From: Boswellia sacra
Lineage: Eukaryota > Streptophyta > Magnoliopsida > Sapindales > Burseraceae
Reading direction: 5' to 3'
Assembly: GCA_013180625.2 (NCBI GenBank)
Contig: SNVD02007156.1
Location: forward strand, 124,001-188,000
DNA: 64,000 nucleotides
Shown here: positions 26,201-36,904 of the stretch, piece by piece
Layout: every line of letters begins with the position of its first letter
Position numbering within the stretch: position 1 is the first letter of the stretch
Notes under the pieces: generated by a model
Databases searched by the model: none
Told to the model about the DNA's origin: nothing
What the model saw: only the letters and a program-made list of their open reading frames with translations
Made by a program: the position numbers and the translations under genes

Positions 26201-26693
26201 TGTAGATACATATTTAAAGCATGACTGTAGTATTACTTGAAGTTGGAATTATCCATGCCTTGAATGAACATCATAGGGTAAGAAGTTTGGCATCTTGTAG
26301 AATTGTTACAATTTTTTTGGTGGATGAAAAATACTTGCTGATGTAGTCTAAACAGTCTTCAGTGGTTGATTGTGTTAGATCTACATCCTCATAGTTAAGG
26401 TATGTTTCTTTGTTCTATTACTGTATAATTTGGTAAAATAAATTTAATTTGTTGATCAAGATAGAGAGAATTAGCTGATTCTTGCCAAAACCAAATTTTT
26501 GATGCTTTCTTATGACTGGGTTTGAATTTCTAATCAATGTGAGCAATTATTCATCACGGAACAATCTACTTATCTAGTAATATTCAACAAGTGGATTCCT
26601 TGACGTTTCATACCAGGTCCTGTTTCTGTGATCAATAAAACCATTGAGGAAGATAGGTTTGATATTCCAGAGGTACCCATGGAGGAAGATTGA
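20228..26693 (+). CDS. BYSL: Bystin (Enp1 homologue), 11 exons, 450 aa
   Basis: Bystin/Enp1 is a nuclear-to-cytoplasmic assembly factor of the pre-40S ribosomal particle, needed for 18S rRNA processing. Exons: 20228-20353, 20447-20662, 21179-21305, 21404-21455, 21688-22015, 22260-22339, 23805-23852, 24405-24551, 24907-24979, 25084-25159 and 26614-26693. Phases all join and give 1353 nt (450 codons plus stop). The N-terminus is basic ('MAKKRNRIQ'), followed by an acidic Glu/Asp stretch (about residues 85-125). The bystin domain fills about 165-425, with hallmark segments '[13 protein letters not shown]', '[20 protein letters not shown]', '[15 protein letters not shown]', '[14 protein letters not shown]' and '[17 protein letters not shown]'. 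The C-terminus is '[15 protein letters not shown]'. All introns are GT-AG except the last, which is AT-AC. No stop or frameshift was found, so the gene looks functional. The start is the first ATG after an in-frame-free leader and matches the family N-terminus. Confidence 0.95.
23060..23530 (+). mobile_element. Possible solo LTR in bystin intron 6
   Basis: Intron 6 is 1465 nt. Within it, 'tgtaggaccca' is followed by repeated 'aggattttaatt' blocks, a TATA-box-like 'cctataaataggagcc' at 23318-23333, an 'aataaaag' signal near 23382 and a pyrimidine-rich tail. This is the architecture of a short Copia LTR. I could not identify a target duplication or a definite 3' end, so the boundaries are approximate. 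Confidence 0.4.
25160..26613 (+). other. U12-type AT-AC intron (bystin intron 10)
   Basis: The 5' end is ATATCCTT at 25160-25167, the U12 donor consensus. TTCCTTGAC at 26596-26604 is the U12 branch-site consensus, and the intron ends AC at 26613, ten bases after the branch adenosine at 26603. Using AT-AC keeps the frame and joins 'DDPMLI' to 'SGPVSVINK'. The nearest GT-AG alternative (GT at 25152, AG at 26616) breaks the frame. AT donor with AG at 26616 would also stay in frame, with one residue less. Confidence 0.85.
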
Positions 26694-26880
26694 GTATTTA
26701 CAACTACTGATGTGGTTGATTCCTTGGTATGTTTTTGGTTACTCCATCTTTTGTTTTATTCATGCATGTGTTATCCTGTTGTGTTGGTGAAGTTCAATTT
26801 ATAATCAAAAACAATTTACAACAATATATATATTTCTTCATAATCTTTTATAGGATAAATAAATTTTATTAGATGAAGAA

Positions 26881-28450
26881 TGTACTAGAAAGATTGCGTG
26901 GCCAGAGTTCCACAACAAAAGAGATTAGGCAGAATCAGAAAATTAACATAAGCAAATAAGGAAATCAACGGACAAAGTCCTTTCAAATCCTTCCAAATAA
27001 AGAAAGAATAATGTCCCTTGAAATTCTTTTGTAACTGAAAGGACAAAGAAGCCAAAAAATGAATTTTTTCCCGTAACATCTGGACATCTTCTGAAGCATT
27101 GGAAGAAGTCCTATTTCTTTGACGCCAAATAACCCAAAAAGCAGTCAAAAGACAACACCTCAATAGAATCTTAGCCTTCACTCATTTAAAACAAAATTAT
27201 GTTCAATAAATAAAGCAATAAGTGAAACAATTTCAACTTCAAAAATTTAAAGCCCAAGTTTTTGAAGCTATTGGATGATGAAGGAATAAATGATGAATAT
27301 TCTTTGGTTCCTTTTGACATATAATACACTAGTTATGAGATGAACCTTTTTTAAACATCATCGCTAGAATTATCCCTTTCATGAGCATCAACCATAGTCT
27401 ACTCTGAATGGAAACCTTATAAGCTCTTCAACCATAGTCTACTCTGATTGGAAACATTATATGAGCTCTAGAAAGAATATAAATTCTTGGAATAATGAGC
27501 CAAAAGCAATATCCCCAACCCAACAATCCGCCCAAAAATGGTATTTACCACCATCCATTATATTTGTTAAGAGAAGAAAATTGAGTTTAAAGTTGAGAAG
27601 TGACCTTCCGTAGATTCTTGAATAACCTCTTACAATCACATTAGAATCTCAATTGTTACGAAACTTAATTAATACTTTTACAAATTTATGCCAAAGCGAG
27701 TTACTTTCTAAGGAAAATATCCAAAGCCGTTTGTCCAAAAAAGACATTTCTTTTTGTTACGGTACCTAACCCAAATCACCTTTAAATTTTGCTTTCAAAT
27801 GATCTTCCGGTTGACAAGATGCATTTTTCTCTAATCCTTCAAATTTTCGCATTAAAAATCCCTCATTAACCTGCTAATCTAGCAACTACACTACCTGGGA
27901 TCAAAAAAAAAAAAAAAAGAAGAAAAAAGGTAAAGTTTGGACATATGTTACACTGCTTGCGATCCAAAATTAGCCCATGTGGAAGATGGGCTAGATCAAT
28001 CAAATTGGTCTCCCTTATAAAAGCATTAGAATTCTTCATACTTCTTGACTTTCCACCATTAGATTTCTCAGACACTTACCTAACCACATTAGTATCCCCC
28101 ATAAGCACCATCAAAGGTGAGAGAACTTAAGCCATATAGCCCAACCAACTCTTCTCAAAATATAACCCTTTCACTAGGATATGGTCCATGGATACCTAAA
28201 AGACACCGTTAAGCATTGTTACACCCCTTTGTCTGAATAGAGACAGAAAAATCCATTAAAATCAACTGTTGCACCTTCGCTGATTTCAATTTTTTCAAAT
28301 CATTAAAATATCCCTTGATTTCCTTTCAGATGGAAGAAAAACATACCCTCTATATCTTGAAGTTCATAAACTAGCCAGAATTACCAATCAATCCATTCTC
28401 TTGTAGTCTCCTGAAGACTTGCAATATTAGGTTTAGCCTTGCATCACTTT
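26881..28450 (-). mobile_element. Decayed L1-type LINE fragment
   Basis: Read from 28450 to 26881 on the minus strand, pieces of a plant LINE ORF2 are recognisable. Endonuclease parts: 'KPNIASLQET' near 28430, 'FSVSI' with a 'GPYPS' stretch near 28230, 'EELVGLYGL'-like near 28150, a 'GD-NVVR' block near 28090, then 'SEKSNGGKSRSMK' and 'FIRETNLIDL' near 28050. The C-terminal zinc-binding region follows: 'FWADCWVGD' near 27530 and 'FWVIWRQRNRTSSNA' near 27130. The reverse transcriptase in between is largely missing and all frames are broken. It lies just downstream of bystin on the opposite strand. Confidence 0.75.
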
Positions 28451-29766
28451 GTTAAACACCATTCTTTTTCTACAATTCCCTAAATCTCTCCTTTTCAAGC
28501 TCAATATTCTGGTAATGATGTACATCCTCCCTTAGAGCTTTGGAAGCTCCTCTAATATCATAGATATTTTCTGATTTCAAAAATTTCAGCTCACATGCCG
28601 TGTTTCTGCTATTTATTCACCCTTTTTTACCTCTTTTTTCAGAAAGTAGCGGCAGAGATAAATTTATCTTCTCCATGTAAGCTTCAGTTTTCTGAAAAAA
28701 ATTCATTGGAAGAGATCTTTTGTACATCTTGAAAAGGATCAGCTCTAACCTTCTCCATCCAGTTTCTAAGTCATTAGATTTAGAAGTCTTTTTTCTTTTA
28801 TACTGGAGATTACTTTTCTGGTACAGGTCTTCAACTGGGACCCTTGAAGAGGCAAATTTTGGTTTTAATTGGATAATTACAGTTTTGTTGCTTGTATGTA
28901 TGAATAGACTCCAGTTGGATCATTATTATGAGTTTAGATGTCTTCGTAAAACTTCATAATCTTGAACACATCTTTATAAAATTAGATGTGATCAATATTT
29001 AACATGAATTTTGCTTTTGTTTGAGTGGATGGATCAGGATCAAATATATGAGGTGCTTATTGCAAATTAACCGGAGTCTCTTGATGAAATATTAATGAAT
29101 AGCATGGAAGTTTGTGGTCAAGCGTGTAAATGAACTTTTATAGAAAGGTTAGATTTTGTCTGTAAGATCATGTCAATACAAAATTTTGATAGTGTCACCA
29201 ACCTCAGACAAGGAGTATATGTACTCCCAATATTTGGGAACAATACAAATAGAGAAGCTTTAGTTGGGATTTTTTAGTTAAGACTCCTAGAACCTTTATA
29301 AGTGGTATCAAGACTGGGCTCTGATTTTTAATGTGATGAATTTACGTTATGGGGGAGGTGATTTTGGTGTTTCTAGGTTCATTAAGAGGGAAATTGTTGC
29401 GTCCTTTGTTGGATAATTGAAGGGAATAATAAAATACTATTTCTAAAGAGATTGATTGCTCTATCTAACAGCTTGAATTTGTTTGTTTTCATATTCAATT
29501 CTTTTTTTTGAAAACGTTTATTTACCAATGTGCTTCAAATTAACATCAGTCTTATGTATTTTTTAAATTAATAAAATTTAAAACTAATCATATATTATTA
29601 ATTTGGAAAACAAAAATGCAAAATTTAGAAACTAACATTTGCAGCGTTTTGGACTGAAAATCTCTACAACAAACGAACAGATCAAATCACCTAGTTAAAA
29701 TCTCTACAACAAACCGGGGGATCAAATCAACTAGTAAAAATGTGAGTTTAAAGAGAACAAAAGAAT
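28451..29766. other. Intergenic DNA between the LINE and the ankyrin gene
   Basis: No gene recognised. 28451-28720 may be more LINE spacer. At 29301-29320 'gtggtatcaagactgggctc' resembles a Copia tRNA-iMet primer site and could be a retrotransposon scrap, but no LTR was found beside it. Confidence 0.4.
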
Positions 29767-29866
29767 GACGCATACATTTTACTAGTCTTGCATATTCATT
29801 TGGAGAATAAGAAAAAGACGCATACATTTTACTAGGCTTGCATATTCATTTGGAGAATAAGAAAAA
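29767..29866. repeat. Tandem 50 bp duplication at the ankyrin gene stop codon
   Basis: 29767-29816 and 29817-29866 are identical apart from one base (t/g). The stop codon of the ankyrin/PGG gene (29846-29848) lies in the upstream copy as read on the gene's strand, so the duplication repeats the last few codons and the stop inside the 3' UTR. Confidence 0.95.
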
Positions 29867-32113
29867 GAAATGGAGCAAAAAGAAGGAACAACCAATGTAA
29901 AAAGAGGCACTGTATAAACGCTCGGCCTCAGGTAACACTGCACTTGTGCCTTCAATGAAAGCTGCAACCATTGCCAGGATTGAGAAGTAAGTGAATGCAT
30001 TGGCAACCTTTATGAGGTATTCTGTCTTTCTCTGGTTCCTCCGCACAGTGGACAAAAAGTGGATTGACATGGAGAAAGCTGAGAAGACCAATGCCAGGGC
30101 ATCGGTGATCACAAACGCCTTGAAACGAGGGTTTTGGAGCAAAATTGGGCGGGCCTTGGAGGGTGTACCGTCTGCAGTTCCACCAGGGAGTTGGAAAACT
30201 GCTTGGAAGGTGACAGTGGCAATGATTGTTGCTTCCAGTAAACTGGTTTGAGCAATGTCCTTCAGATGCTCATGTGTATATGTTCTTTTCGGCTCAGGTT
30301 TTCCTTCTTGATCATTTTCCTCTACAGGCTTTTTTGTCGTGGTTTTTGGCGGTTGTCCTGGATATTCCCTGTGCACCATTTGTCTTAAACCACGGAGACC
30401 ACCCCTCTCCTCCATAGCCCTGGTGATCCAAATCTGCAAGTATACTTTTGTGTTGAAAAATGGAAGTTTGTTTGATAGAAGGGCTCATATTTCCAACAGA
30501 AAACTTCTAAGCTATAATTGGCGTTGCAATAATGGACATACCTTTTCAAGATATTTGAGCTCAGTACTTGATTGCATAATATCAATAAGAGTTAAACCCT
30601 CGTTCACAGCTCCTTTGTCGACCCTACCATCTTCTGAAAGAATTGCTGCAATTCCAAAATGTCCTTTCTTTGCGGCTAGATGATTAGGCAAGTTCCCATG
30701 ATTATCTTGTTCATTTATAAGACACTCGAGTTTTGGTGTCTTTAGAATGTACTTGATAGCTTTCTCCTTTCCACTTTCTGCTGCAACATGTAGAGCTGTT
30801 CGTCCTTCCTTGTCCAACAACTTGCAAATATCCGGACATTCATCAACCAACAACCTCATTACCTTAACACGATCTTCCTTGGCCGCGAGGTGAAAGATTG
30901 AGAAGGCTTGTTTGTCTTGAACATATGCAAGGCTGCTGCAAGTTAACAGAAACATTCTTACTGTTTGATCATGACCAAAGTGAGCTGCATACTGGAGAGG
31001 AGTCCATCCGAAATCATCAGTTTCTGTTACTGCTGATGGATATTTTTGCATCAGCTTACTGATGACATCTAATCAAGAGAGGAAAAAACTTAATTGGTGT
31101 TAGTATTTACTTGCACTTTATTAGCAGAATCATGAGATATGATTTTTTGGGGAGATTCTGTTTTACCTGTTTCCAAGGAGTTAAGTTCACCACAATTTTC
31201 CAAAAAAAAAAAAGCTTGACCTGGTGTAGAAAGTGTAACAGCCAACGCCATTTGTAGCCACGCGGTGTGTAAGCTGGAATCTGATTAACTGCGAGGTGCG
31301 TACATATATAAAGACTAACATCACTAACAAAGCTTATCAAACCGAGGCTATTCAAGCGCTAAACTAGACTGGTTAATAATTAAGAGGTATGCATGTTTTG
31401 TTAGGTTGTTAACTTTTGCAGACTGCAGTAGAGAATTTGACTGTATTAGATATATAAAGCTCTTTAGATGAATTACCCTTATGTGTTCGGATGACTGCAG
31501 CATGAAGAACGTTGATGTTGTCTCTTCCCTTGTATGGACATGGACAGTTTTCTGAGGCTTGTAATATATAGGCTGCAATGTTGAAAAAACCTCTCTCTAT
31601 GGCCAAGAAGAGTGGAGACTCTCCAGCAGTATTAGTACGAATTGTTAGGTCTGGATCTTCTTGAATCAGTAGCTTCACAATTTCAAAGTAGCCATGTCTC
31701 GCTGCAACATGAAGTGGTGTATCCTTGTCCAGGTTCACCATCCTTGTTATCCTCTCATCCGCTTCAATTTCTCCACTTTTAAGGTTTGGGGCATTTACCA
31801 GGACCTCTGCAATTTCCAAACAACCTAACCTTGCTGCAATATGTAATGGGGTTTCATGCTTGGAGTTCTTTTCATACACAAATGATGGCTGCGAACTTAT
31901 GACCATTTCCACCACTTTCTTCCATTTGAACTTAGTAGCAACATGAAGAACGTTGTCCTTATCAGTTGTTACAGGCAAAATTACAAAGTTTTCTTCCTTG
32001 AATCTCTCAAACTTCTTGTAGTCACCTTCAGCTGCAGCTCTATATAGTTCTAGGAGTGTCGGAGAGATACTAGTATTGCCTGGAGATGCTCCTTGGTCCC
32101 CATGTGGATCCAT
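29846..32113 (-). CDS. Ankyrin-repeat / PGG-domain membrane protein (ACD6/ITN1-like), 583 aa
   Basis: Three exons on the minus strand (31477-32113, 30542-31068, 29846-30433) with GT-AG introns. Phases join and total 584 codons including the stop. Residues about 60-400 hold ankyrin repeats, with signatures such as 'TPLHIAARLGCLEIAEVLV', 'TPLHVAARHGYFEIVKLLI' and 'TALHVAAESGKEKAIKYIL'. A PGG domain with 'VTFQAVFQLPGG' starts near residue 465. It is followed by hydrophobic segments that look like about four membrane helices, ending 'FFFLFSK'. Plant proteins of this layout include ACD6 and ITN1, membrane proteins acting in defence and salt/ABA responses. The specific role here is inferred only from that family. 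The start at 32113 fits the short Ser/Gly-rich N-terminus usual in relatives. A segment covering most of exon 1 and part of intron 1 is duplicated inside the CACTA element at 35618-37662. Confidence 0.9.
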
Positions 32114-33382
32114 CTTTGAGGGATTCTTTTCCAGGGCCTACAAAGCACTTAATATAATCTAATTAATAAATGTAGGTGGACATATTTGGACATTTAATAC
32201 TATTTGAGGGAAGACAATGTTAGCGCATAAGATCTTGAATCCCCTTAACGAAACAGATATGTTGTGGATACCGTTCACTTAGTTGCTGTCATGCTTGCGC
32301 CTGGACTGTTACCATTGGTATCGGTTAATGCTGAGTGACTAAGAAGTAAAGTGATGTAAATTAATAAAGTTATTTCATTTCGGAGGTAACAGAGAAGAAG
32401 AGTTGGACAGAGCATTAGAAGTCCTATAAACTCCTTTCGACGATTCTAGATTTTGTGAACCATTTTGAATCAGATGATCGAAATTGCTGACTGCATGACA
32501 TGATGAGATCGATTCTATCTTTGAAATTATATAACAATGTCAATGTGCATGCCAAGGTACCATGTTATTAAATTGTAAACAGACAACATAATGATGATGA
32601 CATGAATGTTGTAAAATCACCATTTGAGGGCCCACAGGCTCACAATCAAGCAGCAAGAGCTATAAGATTGTTTCTTTGCTGCAAACTGCAGGTGGGTGCA
32701 TATATATGTATATACATCTCTATCAAGTCCTTTGTATAACACAATATTTGCGTACCTTTTGTGCGTTAATCAAACTCAAAACATTTATGTGAGCAAGAAG
32801 CCAATAAGGACTACTTTTGTGCTTGCATTTCTCACTTGTTCTTGCACACACATACATATATATCCTATTAGCCGTAGCTTATGTTAAACTCATAGTATCA
32901 AATCATGTTCGTGAACTGCTAATCTACATCTGAGAATTTCTTTGCTCTTTTCCTTTAGTACTTACAGAACATTTTGCTTTGGAATTTATTAGTTGTCGCT
33001 GCGCTTGCTTTCATAAACAAAGCAATTGATGCTCTCAGCTGGGTTAGCTTTGTCGTGGGTCCTTCAACATACATATGATGGTAATTGTTGGTTAAATGAT
33101 AATAATAAAGATATAAAGAAGCGACATTTATTCAAGAAACCAACTGTCAAATGAAGCATTTCTTGAGCCTTTGCAATATCAATGAATTGTGACAATTGAG
33201 AACATCTGTGCTCTTTTCCTTTTAGTGCTTACGGAATATTTTGCTTTGGAATTTAGTTTGTCGCTGTGCTTTGTTTATGCTTGCTTTCATAAACAAAGCA
33301 CGTGATGCTCTCAGTTGGGTTAGCTTAATTTGTCGTGGGTCCTTCTGCATACTGTTGAACACTTCACTTTCATAATCATAGA
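32114..33382. other. Upstream region of the ankyrin gene with a direct repeat
   Basis: No gene recognised. It contains two direct-repeat copies of about 155 bp, 32919-33072 and 33191-33352, sharing 'cataaacaaagca' and 'cgtgggtcctt'. The second copy carries an extra short insertion that forms a perfect 12 bp stem with an 8-base loop at 33268-33299. Confidence 0.6.
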
Positions 33383-33849
33383 CATATAGAGAGCAGCCAT
33401 CGAGGAAGCAATACGGGCAGGTTATTATTATTCCACCACCTATATAATTTTGGCATTGAGGAGAACTGCAGCCCGCTTTGCTCCAGATGAGCTGCTTTTC
33501 TTTGTAGGAGGACTATTCTTCATTGCAGAATATTGAGTTCCATTTCTTGGTCCTCGAAGGTGAAGCACCATGTCATGACCAACATAGATTCCTGCCCACA
33601 AAAGAACGTACACTAGTTAACACTAATTATTCGATATGTTAATTTATCAATAATCTTATTAGATATATATGCAAATATATATTAATGTTTGACACTAAAT
33701 GAAAGGTCAAATTATTGTCATTAGGGATTGAAGGAGAGCTAACCATGATGATAGAAAACACCTTTCAACCTCTCAGTACATATGTGATCGCCATAACTAA
33801 GCATTTCTTTTACTGTTTTCCAGCGTGTTTGTTCTCCTAACTTAGTCAT
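33383..33849 (-). pseudogene. LRAT/NC-domain pseudogene, cluster member 1
   Basis: Two exons in the same layout as the intact gene at 47492-48184. Exon 1 (33744-33849) encodes a frame ending 'LSYGDHICTERLKGVFYHHG' with the split Gly codon. Exon 2 begins at 33591 with 'GIYVGHDMVLHL', after an AG acceptor. The His motif is present. Downstream the frame shifts: the Cys-rich part corresponding to 'NCG ... CLDCFLNGHKLFIF' is seen as 'CPYCFLDGCSLYVYDYE' in another frame. The C-terminal region with the catalytic Cys is missing, replaced by sequence shared with the direct repeat at 33191-33352. It is therefore judged a pseudogene. Confidence 0.8.
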
Positions 33850-33874
33850 CTCTTTCAATTTGTGCTGTGCCAAG

Positions 33875-34906
33875 TGGGGGTGTGCATGGGTATAATATGG
33901 TATGGTATTGCCATACCATCCCCTGTCCACCATAGGTCGGGTTTTAAATTTTTATACCATACCATAACATTCTTAAATTCAATACCATATCACATCCCTG
34001 CATTGTAGGGTAGGGGTGGGTATGGTGTAATATTTTCGGGTGATTAACCAAATTGATTAAAATTTTGATAATTTTTTACCGTATTTTTTTAATGATTTTA
34101 AAGCTTTATTTATAGTTTTTTTTTTCAAGATTTTGATACTTTGAATTCTTATTTTGACATTGTTTAATATTATGATTCATAAATTTTGTACTAAATAAAA
34201 ATCAGGCAACTGCATATCCTTAACAATACACATAATAAAGTAACTACATATTCCATAAGAACACAAATAATCAAGTAACAATATATCTATTATAACATAA
34301 AAATATCAAGTAACTACATATTTTATAACAACACAAATACTCAAGCAATTAAATATCTAACAACACAAATAATAAGTAACTACATATCCAAATCTTTCCA
34401 TAAAGTTTCAACCTTCAAGTCAAACCTTTAAGTCTTACAAAGTTTCAACTTCCAATATAGTATAAATTTAAAAAAAAGAAAAAAAAAGAAATTATAATTG
34501 ACTTAGAAAGATAATAAGTATATTAAAATTTAAAAATAATGACAAAAGAAAGTTAGAAATGAATATTATTATTGAAATTACCTCAAACTTTCTATGGATA
34601 GGGATTTAAGGTTACTAACCTTTTCATTATATACTCTATTAAGGTATATAACACTCACACATACATATTATATATAACCAATTATATCATTGCACGTGAC
34701 ATAATTTTTAATTTTTGAAAAGAGGTATGATATGGTATGGTATTTTCGGGTTTTTCTAAAAATACCTGCCACCATACCATTCATGGGGATTTTCATAATT
34801 TTTACCTTACCACACCCTATTCTTTTCTTATACCCTATCCTACCTCCACTATACCATGACAGGTATGTCGGGTTCGGGCTGGTGAGGGATACCATGCACA
34901 CTCCTA
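33875..34906. mobile_element. Non-autonomous hAT-like element
   Basis: 1032 bp with a perfect 8 bp target duplication GTGCCAAG (33867-33874 and 34907-34914) and terminal inverted repeats: it begins TGGGGGTGTGCATGG and ends CCATGCACACTCCTA. Internal 'ggtatggtat'/'ataccatacc' repeats occur near both ends. An 8 bp duplication with these ends indicates the hAT superfamily. There is no transposase. It inserted immediately upstream of the LRAT pseudogene's first exon. Confidence 0.9.
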
Positions 34907-34914
34907 GTGCCAAG

Positions 34915-35617
34915 TAGTATTAATTAATAGTGTTTCAAATTTTTATACATATAGGCAGAGTTTCATGGTTGCTTTTGATTGAATTTTTTAATACATGCAG
35001 TGGAAGAGACTATCATTTAATAGCTTTTAGTAATTCTAAACGTAGCCACTATTATTCATGTATAGAAATTCCCAAGATTTGGATCATGTGTATGTACATA
35101 TATATTTAATGAGCACTAATTATATATCTTTACTGATTCAGTAAACATACAGAAATACAAATTATTATATCTAATGTATAAATTTCGTTAACTCATCAAG
35201 TTAATTAATCTTGATGGATACATTTAAAGTTAGAACTTAGATTAAGAAGCAATCATCAAATGATTCCTCTTAATATTTTATTCAGCCAAATTTCATAAAA
35301 GTCACGACTTGATTGGGAGTTGTTTGAAGAGCTACGTTAGCATCTGCCAAGCTATCTACATATGTCTTCTCTCCTCCTTTCATAATTAGGGTAATAACCT
35401 GTTTTACCAAAACACAAAAATTTTATTAATAACATCAATCTACAAACAAATTCCAAACAATTGAAATACTAATTTTTGAAGTTGTACGTATCCTAAGTTT
35501 GCAATATTATCATCCCCATTCTCACAAAAATGTAAAATGTGTATTTCAATATATTTTTCTATTCTCTTATTAAAATAAAAATATGGGAATTTAAGATTCA
35601 TTAGAACATCTTACTAT
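34915..35617. other. Intergenic DNA with one exon-like stretch
   Basis: AT-rich and without a recognised gene, except for an open minus-strand stretch at 35282-35398. That stretch follows an AG acceptor and reads 'VITLIMKGGEKTYVDSLADA' and onward for 38 residues to a stop. It could be the terminal exon of a lost or unrecognised gene. I found no partner exon whose splice phase fits. Confidence 0.35.
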
Positions 35618-35897
35618 CACTATTAGAGAAGTAGGCTTTTACTGCACTCATTTATGGCGGGTATTTGAAAGTGCAGTAAAATATCAAACTCTACGGCGGG
35701 CTACCACACCTGCAGTAAAGAACTAATACATTTGCGGCGGTTTTTAATGAACCGCAGTAAAAACTTGTGAAATAACCTCTTCCCTCCTTTCTTTCTCGTC
35801 TGATTTCTTTCTCTCCTCATTTCCTTCTCTCCCATCAACCGAAATCCCTAGCTAATTTCCTTCTCCCATCAAATCCTTCTCTCCCATCAAATCCGTA

Positions 35898-36650
35898 GCT
35901 ATATAAACCCCATTTCCCCTTACTTTTGAGCCTCCAAATGCACCGAATTCTTCACTCTTTTATCAAAACTCTTGCTTCACTCTCACTTCACAACTCAATT
36001 TCTTTCAAATCAAAATCAAATGGCCAACAGCGAAGCCGATCACTGAGAAGAGGAGGAGGCCCCACACAATGAGGATGAAGACACCGGAGCTTAGGTCGCT
36101 CCCATTGTCAAGCTTGAGGAAGTCGTTGTCACCACCGGTGAAGAGGATGAGGATCCAATCCTCGATCTATAAGTTTTGTCCTATCTTTTCAGATCTCATT
36201 TTGATTGTTAGGGTTTCGGCGTCGTATTTTAACTCTTTTTTTTTTAAATTTTGAAAAGGTAGTTGAAATTGTACCGGTTTGATAAGGACGGGAATTAGTG
36301 GAAGGAAAGAGGAGCGGGTACTGTTAAGCTTTTGAAACACAAATAGACAGGCAAGGTTAGACTTGTTGAGACAATCCAAGACTCTCAAGATCTGCGCCAA
36401 CCATCTCGATACGTTCCTTCGTTCCTCTTATTTATCTGACGATATATTTTATTTGTAAATTTTCTGAGTCTGTTTTTGGCTGCTCGACAGTTTTGCCTAC
36501 GATGACTATACAGGAGCACGCTGGGAACGACAAGTCGTGTGTGTGGCATGCGACTGACTTTGCTGATGGTGAATTGAAGGATGAGCTTTTCTGCATCAGA
36601 TTTGGATTTGTAGAGAGTAAGTTTTGGTTATGGATGCATTTAATTACTTA
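35898..36650 (+). pseudogene. RANBP1: RanBP1 gene fragment captured in the CACTA element
   Basis: RanBP1 is a cytosolic partner of Ran-GTP that aids release of nuclear export complexes. Here a promoter-like 'gctatataaacccc' (35898-35911), leader, ATG (36020) and three exons with their introns are present. Exon 1 gives an acidic N-terminus ending 'TTGEEDEDPILDL'. Exon 2 (from about 36263) reads 'KLYRFDKDGN'. Exon 3 (about 36493-36616) reads 'TIQEHAGNDKSCVWHATDF' and ends 'FCIRFGFVES' at a GTAAG donor. The later part of the Ran-binding domain is absent. In-frame stops occur at 36044 (TGA), 36092 (TAG) and two more TAGs in exon 2, all at codons that are CGA or CAG in relatives. The first donor has become ATAAG, and a 2-base deletion shifts exon 2. 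Confidence 0.85.
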
Positions 36651-36904
36651 AAAACGAATAAAGATTTCAAAAAATTTGTTAAAAAAGATTCTGCACTTTT
36701 TACGGCGGGCCACGTAACCGCCGTAAATAAACACACAACAATAACCTTTTATGGCGGGCTGACAAACCGCCGTAAATAAATTGGACCATACCACAACCAT
36801 TTACGACAAGCGATGTGACCGCAGTTAAAGACCTTTTACGGCGAATCAAAACCGCTGTAAAAAGTCAAACTGCTTTTTATGGTCTATTTTCTTGTTAACA
36901 AATT

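Noticed and set aside
25152..26616. GT-AG reading of the last bystin intron
   Set aside because: Donor GT at 25152 with AG at 26616 puts the conserved C-terminus out of frame; the AT-AC pair keeps it.
29301..29320. Copia primer-binding site without LTR
   Set aside because: Only a partial match to the tRNA-iMet site and no LTR end beside it.
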